This document shows, piece by piece, positions 1 to 5,376 of a stretch of 10,113 bases of DNA; position 1 is the first letter of the stretch, and each line of letters opens with the position of its first letter. Source of the DNA: Chitinophagales bacterium (GTDB lineage Bacteria > Bacteroidota > Bacteroidia > Chitinophagales > Saprospiraceae); contig JAAFHO010000147.1 in assembly GCA_013297575.1 (NCBI GenBank), positions 1-10,113 of the forward strand. The letters are read 5' to 3'. The translations under genes and the position numbers were made by a program. The notes under the pieces were generated by a model. That model was not told the origin of the DNA. It did no database searches and saw only the letters and a program-made list of their open reading frames with translations.

Positions 1-50
1 CCCTGCTGGCGGCAAAAATAAATAATTGTAAAACATTTGCCTTCAGGTAG
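1..50 (+). other. possible 3' end of an upstream gene
   Basis: The window opens just upstream of a strong terminator, so the last codons of a plus-strand gene may lie here. All three forward frames close quickly: stops at 19-21, 23-25 and 48-50. The third frame gives a 15-residue tail ending 10 bases before the terminator stem, which is the usual spacing. Too little is visible to choose a frame or name a product. Confidence 0.2.
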
Positions 51-59
51 GTGTTTATT

Positions 60-97
60 ACGGGCTATACTAATTTCGATTAGTATAGCCCGTTTTT
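60..97 (+). terminator. rho-independent terminator with UUCG loop
   Basis: A perfect 15-base-pair stem (60-74 with 79-93) encloses the four-base loop TTCG and runs straight into a run of five T. Seen directly. It would stop a plus-strand transcript arriving from the left edge and insulates the reductase gene that starts at 122. The palindrome would fold on the minus strand too, but no long T run follows there. Confidence 0.88.
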
Positions 98-121
98 AAT
101 TTAATAGATCATTTTTAGGCC

Positions 122-838
122 ATGCCCACTATTTGGTACGATACGCCCATTACACGGACGGAGCAAATTGCCCCTAATGTTCGTCGTTTTTGGCTACAAA
201 ACCCTGGTATTTCCTTTAGCGCAGGGCAGTTTATTACCATGGATTTACCCATTGGCGATAAACGATTGCAGCGTTGGCGGAGTTATTCCATTGCCAGTGC
301 GCCTTCCGATGGAGGAGATTTAGAACTGTGTATTGTACGCAGTGCCGATGGATTGGGTACTTCCTATTTATTCGATAGTTGTGAAGTGGGTACGAGCATC
401 CGCTGGAAAGGCCCAGATGGCGCTTTTATCTTGCCCGAAGTGCTGGAAAGGGACTTGGTCATGATTTGTACTGGAACTGGCATTGCACCATTTAGGAGTA
501 TGTTGCGTGAAATGGTACACCTAAAAGTTCCACACCAGAAAGTGCATTTGATTTTTGGCTGCCGCACAACAGAAGAACTATTGTACCGAACAGAAATGGA
601 GGAATTGACTCAAAGTATCCCTAATTTTGAATACGATATTGCATTATCGCGCCAACCCGATTGGGCGGGTTACCAAGGCTATGTACACCAAATTTACCAA
701 GAAAAATACGCAATTGCCCGACCAGATGTCAAGTTTATGATTTGTGGTTGGAGCAAAATGCTCGATGATGCCGTTGCCCATTTGATGGTAGATATTGGGT
801 ATGAGCGTGGGCAGGTGGTATATGAATTGTACGGTTAG
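122..838 (+). CDS. ferredoxin-NADP reductase-like flavoprotein (FNR family)
   Basis: This 238-residue protein is a two-domain FAD/NAD(P)-binding oxidoreductase of the ferredoxin-NADP reductase family, expected in the cytoplasm moving electrons between NAD(P)H and a small redox partner. The FAD domain (about residues 5-105) carries RSYSIAS at 53-59, the flavin-contacting motif. The NAD(P) domain follows, with GTGIAPFRSM at 118-127, FGCRTTEELLY at 145-155 and a CGW motif at 208-210. A tyrosine lies three residues from the C-terminus (ELYG), near where family members stack an aromatic on the flavin. No 2Fe-2S ferredoxin or haemoglobin domain is attached, so it is a stand-alone reductase close to the length of bacterial Fpr proteins (about 250). 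The ATG is preceded by little that looks like a Shine-Dalgarno site. The gene stands alone: a terminator lies upstream and converging genes downstream. The electron partner cannot be read from the context. Confidence 0.88.
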   Translation: MPTIWYDTPITRTEQIAPNVRRFWLQNPGISFSAGQFITMDLPIGDKRLQRWRSYSIASAPSDGGDLELCIVRSADGLGTSYLFDSCEVGTSIRWKGPDGAFILPEVLERDLVMICTGTGIAPFRSMLREMVHLKVPHQKVHLIFGCRTTEELLYRTEMEELTQSIPNFEYDIALSRQPDWAGYQGYVHQIYQEKYAIARPDVKFMICGWSKMLDDAVAHLMVDIGYERGQVVYELYG

Positions 839-847
839 TCTTTGAGG

Positions 848-938
848 TTAAAAACGAACGCCTAAGAGCACAGTATGCTGCAAATACATATCGTTTATAC
901 CTTCACTTCTTTTATCAAAATTGTAGGTTGTGGAGTAC
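848..938 (-). pseudogene. 3' remnant of an outer-membrane barrel gene
   Basis: On the minus strand these bases encode about 29 C-terminal residues and a TAA stop, matching the last 29 residues of the barrel protein at 4583-5224 at 26 positions. The three changes are F to S, D to Y and L to V; other differences are synonymous. At the DNA level 82 of 91 bases agree, including 44 in a row (879-922 against 4614-4657). Upstream of base 938 the similarity fades and the frame runs back without an ATG to an in-frame stop near 1012, so no start, signal peptide or other strands of the barrel remain. The remnant lies only nine bases beyond the reductase stop at 838. The excess of synonymous change suggests the two copies diverged while functional, so this is probably the tail of an old paralogue or of a split gene rather than a fresh duplication. 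Confidence 0.85.
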
Positions 939-975
939 TTTGACACAGGCGCTAAAAATATGCTAAAAAATTTAA

Positions 976-1032
976 TAGAGATGTTGCAGTTTAAATATTT
1001 GATGATTAATTATTTATCCCACAACATCTCTA
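976..1032 (-). terminator. long hairpin, probable operon terminator
   Basis: An 11-base inverted repeat (TAGAGATGTTG at 976-986, complement at 1022-1032), extended to 15 of 16 if one extra T is allowed, flanks a 35-base centre that can pair further (TAAATA with TATTTA). Read on the minus strand the stem is followed by a TTAAATTTTTT stretch, as expected for termination of the operon ending at 1086. The long loop is unusual, and the arms could instead be ends of a short palindromic element. The interval 1033-1085 shows nothing else. Confidence 0.5.
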
Positions 1033-1085
1033 ATTAAGTATTGTTGCTCGACTCTATTTCAACCCCATATTAGAGGTAGTAAGAA

Positions 1086-1637
1086 TTACCCCGCATTTTC
1101 AAACGCCATTCTAATCCAATCAATGACTTCTTTATCAATGTCATTGATGTCAGAAAGGTTGATTTTATGAGAGCATATACCATTGGGTTTTTCTGGTTCG
1201 AGTTTACCTTTGGGTTCTACGCCTTTTAGGTTAAAACCGATCTCAAACCTTGTTTTTGATGCTGGATTTAAAACTATAAATTGTTTTTTCCTTTTCAAAC
1301 TAACATAGGTTTTCTTAGGGGCAATTTCAAAATCACCATCGAATTTTTGAATTTCCGCAATGAGTTTGTCGTAATATGCTTTTAAGTGCTCCTTTCCTTT
1401 GTATTGTTCCACGATTAAGTCATCTGTATTTGCCGTAGAATCTGCATCCGAGCCCAACACTTTCAAGGCAATTTCAGCGGCGTATCCGTGCGTGACTTGG
1501 TGTTGCTCTTTAAGAAATTTTACAATTTCTCCGTGTTTTGACAAACCTACTTTAGAAATGACAACTTTCCATTCTTCAAGAGAATGACCTGTTTTTTCTT
1601 TTAGGTTTTCAATCATTGCTAATACTGTCTTGTCCAT
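1086..1637 (-). CDS. DUF4287-DUF5655 domain protein
   Basis: The 183-residue protein has two recognisable domains of unknown function. The N-terminal DUF4287 part (about 5-62) contains EEWKVVISKVGLSKHGEIVKF at its core and a THGYA motif at 49-53. The C-terminal DUF5655 part (about 78-182) contains APKKTYVSLKRKKQF at 106-120 and a GICSHKINL segment at 153-161, and ends in the WIRMAFENAG region. The pattern of conserved Lys/Arg residues suggests a soluble cytoplasmic protein, perhaps binding nucleic acid or another anionic ligand; this is inference and no catalytic motif is visible. It is the last gene of a three-gene minus-strand operon, starting four bases after the stop of the SRPBCC gene, so the two are probably translated together. 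The ATG at 1637 fits the usual N-terminus of the family. Function unknown. Confidence 0.85.
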   Translation of the reverse strand: MDKTVLAMIENLKEKTGHSLEEWKVVISKVGLSKHGEIVKFLKEQHQVTHGYAAEIALKVLGSDADSTANTDDLIVEQYKGKEHLKAYYDKLIAEIQKFDGDFEIAPKKTYVSLKRKKQFIVLNPASKTRFEIGFNLKGVEPKGKLEPEKPNGICSHKINLSDINDIDKEVIDWIRMAFENAG

Positions 1638-1641
1638 ATTT

Positions 1642-2187
1642 TTAATTTTTAGAAGTGACCGCTTTGTTTAATAAATCTAATCCTTGCTGATTGGTTTTTT
1701 CCATTTCTGCCTTTGCATCAAATAACCACATAAAAAAAGCATCCACCAATCCTGATTCTAATTTGAATATTTCTTTAACTTCTATACCACTAGCATTTTC
1801 GGTAAAGTAATATTCAAAAGTTGGTTTTGCAACAAAAGGCTTTTGAATGTCACACTTTTTACCAATATAACTGAGTTCATCAATTTTTACAATTTCTTGA
1901 TACCCTAGATCTTTTCCGTTATTGCCCACCCAATGGTATTGAGCACCTACTGTTCCGTCTGTTCCCTTTACCTCATATTTTTGAGTTGGGTCTTGTACTA
2001 AAAAGGGAGACCACTTTGGGAAGTTATTTAAGTATTTTATCATATCAAAAACTTCTTGTATTGAAGATTTAATAGTTACGTTTTTTTCGATTTGAATAAC
2101 TTTCAAACCACTGGCTTTGTACATACCAAATCCCAAGGATACTACTATGGCAGTTACAAATCCAGATAAAACTATTTTTTTGTTCAT
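1642..2187 (-). CDS. membrane-anchored SRPBCC (START-like fold) protein
   Basis: This 181-residue protein has one N-terminal hydrophobic segment (about 5-22) followed by a soluble SRPBCC/polyketide-cyclase-like domain (about 33-178). Supporting features are the opening beta strand IEKNVTIKSSIQEVF, the FPKWSPF motif at 56-62 that follows the first helices in this fold, the central strands around 69-145, and a long C-terminal helix. The family makes a helix-grip pocket for hydrophobic ligands; its members range from lipid or aromatic-compound binders to stress proteins, and the ligand here is unknown. The anchor would place the domain outside the cytoplasmic membrane, though an uncleaved anchor and a signal peptide cannot be told apart by eye. 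It is the middle gene of the operon, 65 bases after the YCII gene (a hairpin lies in that gap) and four bases before the DUF4287 gene. Confidence 0.8.
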   Translation of the reverse strand: MNKKIVLSGFVTAIVVSLGFGMYKASGLKVIQIEKNVTIKSSIQEVFDMIKYLNNFPKWSPFLVQDPTQKYEVKGTDGTVGAQYHWVGNNGKDLGYQEIVKIDELSYIGKKCDIQKPFVAKPTFEYYFTENASGIEVKEIFKLESGLVDAFFMWLFDAKAEMEKTNQQGLDLLNKAVTSKN

Positions 2188-2220
2188 ATTTTGTTTGTTT
2201 TGAAACTAATTAAAAGTTTT

Positions 2221-2251
2221 AGGATAAGTGCAGCAGTAACTGCGCTATCCT
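2221..2251 (-). other. intercistronic hairpin after the YCII gene
   Basis: The arms 2221-2233 and 2240-2251 pair as AGGATA/TATCCT plus GCAG/CTGC, with a small bulge between them and a six-base loop. On the minus strand the hairpin begins two bases after the stop codon of the YCII gene and is followed by AAAACTTTT, a weak T tract. It may be a leaky terminator or a 3'-end stabiliser that sets the YCII gene above the two distal genes. Plus-strand reading gives TTTT directly after the stem, but no plus-strand gene lies upstream to need it. Confidence 0.55.
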
Positions 2252-2252
2252 T

Positions 2253-2597
2253 TTACATTGGCATAATATCCCTCACCTCTACCGTACCTCCTGCAAAGAG
2301 TATAGGGCATGTTTTAGCTATTGCTACCGCAGCGTCCAAGCTTTCGGCTTTAACCACTAGATTACCTGCTACCATATGTCCTTCGGCAACGAGAAATCCA
2401 TCATTTGATTCGTGATTGGCAGTGAGTGTTTTTCCTGAAAAACCTAAGTGATGGGTACTGACAAGTTGGCCGTGGTTAGCAATGCCACCAAAAAAAGCGC
2501 CCCATTGTTGTTCCATTTCCTGTAATTGTTCTGGTGTTGGTTGTTCGTTTGTTGGTTCCATTCGGAAAATCAACATAAATTCTTGTAGTTGTGTCAT
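2253..2597 (-). CDS. YCII-family protein
   Basis: The 114-residue product belongs to the YCII-related family (dimeric alpha-beta barrel fold). Visible family marks are the opening EFMLIFRMEP at 6-15, the QWGAFFGGIANHGQLVST stretch at 31-48, the GFSGKTL turn at 52-58, VVKAESLDAAVAIAKTCPIL at 81-100, and the closing GGTVEVRDIMPM. These are short cytoplasmic proteins whose biochemical role is mostly unproven; many sit beside sigma factors or START-like proteins, and the latter holds here. It is the first gene of the operon with the SRPBCC and DUF4287-DUF5655 genes, transcribed from the promoter-like sequence at 2620-2648 and diverging from the histidine kinase gene. The ATG at 2597 matches the normal length of the family, with no sign of damage. 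Confidence 0.88.
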   Translation of the reverse strand: MTQLQEFMLIFRMEPTNEQPTPEQLQEMEQQWGAFFGGIANHGQLVSTHHLGFSGKTLTANHESNDGFLVAEGHMVAGNLVVKAESLDAAVAIAKTCPILFAGGTVEVRDIMPM

Positions 2598-2619
2598 TTT
2601 TATATTTTTTAATGAAGTG

Positions 2620-2648
2620 CAAAAATATAGGACACAGACTTAGCCAAA
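2620..2648 (-). promoter_or_regulatory. Bacteroidota-type promoter for the YCII operon
   Basis: On the minus strand TTTG (2648-2645), a 17-base spacer and TATTTTTG (2627-2620) match the -33 TTTG and -7 TAnnTTTG boxes known from Bacteroidota. Transcription would start near 2615, giving a leader of about 20 bases before the ATG at 2597. Confidence 0.6.
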
Positions 2649-2732
2649 TTTTATTTCATACAAAAGATTCCTTTGTTCAAACCAATTTTCCTTTAAGAGT
2701 AAAAAAATAATTTATGTTATCTTACTTATTGT

Positions 2733-2740
2733 TACTTTTG
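2733..2740 (+). promoter_or_regulatory. -7 box of the histidine kinase promoter
   Basis: TACTTTTG fits TAnnTTTG and lies 21 bases before the ATG at 2762. A clean TTTG -33 box at the right distance is not seen; TTATG near 2712-2716 is the closest. The box falls inside the coding frame that would be read from the earlier ATG at 2714, which argues that 2762 is the real start. Confidence 0.45.
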
Positions 2741-2761
2741 TCTCATAAACGGTTGTTTTTC

Positions 2762-3775
2762 ATGCTGCATTTTTACAAAAAAATTTCAAAAACGGATTGG
2801 TTGTTAATAGGCATCTATTGGGGTTTGGCATATGTTTATATTGTGCCTGTTTTTTTTGTATATGGTAGGATATTAGAAACCATTTTTCTTTCTTTTATAG
2901 AAATTATTGCCAGAACATTTTTAGCCGTAACTATTGTTTTTCTTTTATTCCCTGCTACGAATTCTGTTAAGACCATTTGTATAGCACTCATTAAAGCGTC
3001 ACTTCTACTTTTAGTGCTTACACCTTTTTTTATGATTGGAGATAGTTACTATAATAATAAAATGCTTGATTGGAGCTTTGTATCTATCGCAAAAAATATG
3101 CTATCGGAAGCGCAGGAAATAGGCATACTTTGCGCCTTACTTTCTATGAAACAATTTTACAATATGAAAGAATATGCCCAGAAATTGGAAAAGTTAAATG
3201 TTGAAAATCAGTTGAAGTCTTTAAGTAATCAAGTAAGCCCTCATTTCCTTTTCAATAATTTGAATGTACTGAGTGGCTTGATTTCTCAAGATCCGGTTCA
3301 AGCTAAAGAATACTTAAATAGATTAGCACTGATATATCGTCATTTAATAGCAAATGCACATAATGATATTGTATTATTAAAGGATGAATTGAGTTTTGCA
3401 GATGATTATATTTATTTATTAGAACATCGATTTGAAAATGCCTATAAATTTACAAAGGAAGGCATAGACACTATTAATTACGACAAATTCTTGCCTACTT
3501 GCAGCTTACAATCTGTGCTAGAAAATATTATAAAACACAATAAAGGTGATAATCAAAAGCCGCTTAAAACGACCATCTATATTAATGAAACAGAAATAAT
3601 TGTTACAAATCAAAAGAGGTTGAAAGTATTGGACTATGAGTCTATAGGATCTGGACTTGTCAATTTACAAAATAGATATAAATTATTAAGTGACAAGCAA
3701 TTAGAAATCATTGTAACAGATGATACTTATACGATAAAACTACCTTTACTTAATACTACAACGGAGAAACAATGA
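2762..3775 (+). CDS. LytS-type sensor histidine kinase
   Basis: A membrane sensor kinase of the LytS/YehU (His_kinase, PF06580) type. From the ATG at 2762 it has 337 residues: about four hydrophobic membrane segments (near 13-34, 40-63, 72-93 and 104-128), a helical linker (135-155), then the kinase core. The phospho-accepting His is H161 in the QVSPHFLFNNLN motif. The ATP-binding part shows LENIIKHN (N box) at 253-260 and GSGLVNLQNRYKLL (G box) at 296-309. There is no separate extracellular sensor domain, so the signal is probably sensed in or near the membrane. An in-frame ATG at 2714 would add 16 residues, but a promoter -7 box lies inside that extension. The gene overlaps the response regulator by four bases (ATGA), so the pair is translationally coupled. 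It looks markedly A+T-rich by eye, unlike the flanking core genes. The stimulus is unknown. Confidence 0.9.
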   Translation: MLHFYKKISKTDWLLIGIYWGLAYVYIVPVFFVYGRILETIFLSFIEIIARTFLAVTIVFLLFPATNSVKTICIALIKASLLLLVLTPFFMIGDSYYNNKMLDWSFVSIAKNMLSEAQEIGILCALLSMKQFYNMKEYAQKLEKLNVENQLKSLSNQVSPHFLFNNLNVLSGLISQDPVQAKEYLNRLALIYRHLIANAHNDIVLLKDELSFADDYIYLLEHRFENAYKFTKEGIDTINYDKFLPTCSLQSVLENIIKHNKGDNQKPLKTTIYINETEIIVTNQKRLKVLDYESIGSGLVNLQNRYKLLSDKQLEIIVTDDTYTIKLPLLNTTTEKQ

Positions 3776-4539
3776 CTGTACTGATTATAGAAGATGAAAC
3801 TGTTGCCGTAAAGCAACTCATTAATTATCTATTTAGCATTGATAATACCATTGAAGTCGTAGGGCAATTATCAAGTATTGAAGAATGTGTAGAATGGTTT
3901 TCATTGTACAAACAACCTGATATTATATTCAGTGATATAGAGTTGCTCGATGGCAACGTATTTTCATTTTTAGACAAGCATGAGATCGTATCACCTATCA
4001 TTTTTACTACGGCTTATGATCAATATTTACTTAAAGCTTTTGATACAATAGGTGTCGCTTATTTATTAAAACCATTTACAGAGGATCAAATAAAAAAAGC
4101 ACTGGCAAAATGCGCACTTTTAAAATCTGAAAATAAAAAAAGTTATTCTGAAGATATCCTAACAAGTGTAAAATCTGTATTAAAAGAAATTGCTCAAAAT
4201 ACTTACAAACAACGATTAACCATAAAATTACCTAATGGCTTATACCTACTTCCTACGGCAAGTATCAGTCTCATCAAGGCAGACGCTGCTTTGCTAAATG
4301 CCTATGATTTTTTTGGTAAAAAATTTCCGCTCACTGGAACATTATCACAAATAGAACAGCAATTAAGCCCTTCGGTTTTTTATCGAATCAATCGAAGTGA
4401 ACTTATCAATATAAATGCTATTGAAAAAATAGAAAACCAAACCTCCGATCGCCTTGCAATTTATTTAAAAGGTCATAAAGAAAGTTTTATTGTAAGCACA
4501 GCTAAAACACCAAATTTTAGGGATTGGATAGATAATTAA
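3772..4539 (+). CDS. LytTR-family response regulator
   Basis: This 255-residue protein is the partner of the kinase just upstream, with which it shares the ATGA overlap. Residues 1-115 form a CheY-like receiver: acidic pair E7-D8, phospho-acceptor D55 in IIFSDIELLD, T80, and K100 in LLKPF. A linker (about 116-146) joins a LytTR DNA-binding domain (about 147-253), recognised by RLTIKLPNGLYLLP at 148-161 and FYRINRSELININAIEKI at 203-220. LytTR proteins bind short direct repeats upstream of target promoters, commonly acting on nearby genes. The obvious local candidate is the divergent YCII operon sharing the intergenic region 2598-2761, but I could not find a convincing repeat pair there. All key receiver residues are present, so it should be phosphorylatable. 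Confidence 0.92.
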   Translation: MTVLIIEDETVAVKQLINYLFSIDNTIEVVGQLSSIEECVEWFSLYKQPDIIFSDIELLDGNVFSFLDKHEIVSPIIFTTAYDQYLLKAFDTIGVAYLLKPFTEDQIKKALAKCALLKSENKKSYSEDILTSVKSVLKEIAQNTYKQRLTIKLPNGLYLLPTASISLIKADAALLNAYDFFGKKFPLTGTLSQIEQQLSPSVFYRINRSELININAIEKIENQTSDRLAIYLKGHKESFIVSTAKTPNFRDWIDN

Positions 4540-4582
4540 TTGTATCCTAGTATATATGAATTGTTTAGTTAAATATTTTCGA

Positions 4583-4673
4583 TTAAAAACGAACGCCCAA
4601 CAGCAAAGTATGTTGCAAATACATATCGTTTATACCTTCACTTCTTTTATCAAAATTATCGGTGGTGAAATAC
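4583..4673 (-). repeat. direct repeat copy at the barrel gene 3' end
   Basis: This is the second copy of the 91-base repeat that begins at 848; both lie in the same orientation, 3735 bases apart. Nine mismatches, no gaps. The core 4614-4657 is identical to 879-922 over 44 bases. Here the repeat is the genuine coding end of the barrel gene, including its TAA stop. Confidence 0.9.
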
Positions 4674-5224
4674 CCGCTACCTAAATTATACGTAAAACTA
4701 TAGTTTTTGCAAAAGTGGTAACTCAATCCCAATCCCCCATTGATGGATAGTGAATTTCCGGGATTTACGCGATTTTTATTTTTCCACCAACTATTTGAAA
4801 TATTACTGATACCTCCGCCGACATACATATAAGGCGCAAATTTAGAATTTTCTTGAAATAGATATCCGTTGCCAAATTTATATTTTACCGATACGATACC
4901 TGTAGTAAGCCTAGAAAGCATATTTAACCGCTCGGTTCCATCTGGACGAAATTCGCTTTCGCCTTCTTCCCTGCAATGCCCGTAATCGCCATGCGTCATA
5001 GATATCGAAATATCAAAGGATTTGTTGAGGTAGCGGCCATATTGTGCGCTAACAAATCCATACCATTCCTCCTCGGGTTTAAACCAAGCGTTTCCTAAGT
5101 CGCCATTGTAACTTTCTTTTCCGCCACCAATGGCAAAGTAATTTTTTTTGTCTGAGGATTGTGCAAAAAGATCAAAAGATACAAAGAGCATTACCAATAG
5201 AATTGTGGTTGATAACTGTTTCAT
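4583..5224 (-). CDS. outer-membrane beta-barrel protein
   Basis: The 213-residue product is a small outer-membrane barrel. Residues 1-22 form a Sec signal peptide ending near LFAQS. The rest alternates polar and aromatic residues in short strands separated by turns rich in Gly, Asn and Asp (for example YNGDLGNAWF at 39-48, APYMYVGGGISNISNSWW at 130-147, SINGGLGLSYHF at 160-171), and the chain ends in GVRF, the C-terminal aromatic read by the BAM complex. It resembles the N-terminal barrel of OmpA-like proteins of Bacteroidota but has no peptidoglycan-binding domain. I chose ATG 5224 over an upstream in-frame ATG at 5305, because the extra 27 residues would bury the signal peptide. It converges with the response regulator gene, 43 bases away. 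Its 3' end is duplicated at 848-938. Exact role unknown. Confidence 0.85.
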   Translation of the reverse strand: MKQLSTTILLVMLFVSFDLFAQSSDKKNYFAIGGGKESYNGDLGNAWFKPEEEWYGFVSAQYGRYLNKSFDISISMTHGDYGHCREEGESEFRPDGTERLNMLSRLTTGIVSVKYKFGNGYLFQENSKFAPYMYVGGGISNISNSWWKNKNRVNPGNSLSINGGLGLSYHFCKNYSFTYNLGSGYFTTDNFDKRSEGINDMYLQHTLLLGVRF

Positions 5225-5314
5225 GTTATTCGTTTTTAAATGTGAGAAAAATGTCTTAAGCAGAGATTGTAGTTTTTTTACGTGTTGGCAAAGTCGGCTT
5301 GGCAAAGGTGAAGG

Positions 5315-5375
5315 GAAAAAAGCAAAGCAGTATTTTTTATACGTTTTTTGCCTAATAAGAGCAAAAGTACTGCCT
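5315..5375 (-). terminator. probable terminator of the HMGR operon
   Basis: On the minus strand 5375-5364 pairs with 5336-5325 (10 of 12 as Watson-Crick pairs, one more as G-T), with a 27-base loop, and is followed by TGCTTTTTT (to 5315). It begins two bases after the HMGR stop codon. The 5' arm includes TACTTTTG (5369-5362), which also fits a -7 promoter box for the barrel gene at 5224, without a clear -33 box. Either reading, or both, is possible. The rest of 5225-5314 holds no gene that I can see. Confidence 0.42.
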
Positions 5376-5376
5376 T

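Noticed and set aside
2660..2676. ACAAA/TTTGT inverted repeat in the divergent intergenic region
   Set aside because: Only five pairs with a seven-base centre in A+T-rich DNA; too weak to call an operator.
2715..2734. Two TGTTA words 15 bases apart as a LytTR binding site
   Set aside because: LytTR sites are usually nine-base repeats with centres about two helical turns apart; this spacing is wrong and the A+T-rich context gives such words by chance.
939..4582. Complete insertion sequence, integron or prophage
   Set aside because: No transposase, integrase, phage or relaxase gene is present in the block, so it is described only as a possible cassette.
5225..5305. N-terminal extension of the barrel protein from the ATG at 5305
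   Set aside because: It would put 27 basic and polar residues before a clear signal peptide, which would then not work; ATG 5224 is preferred.
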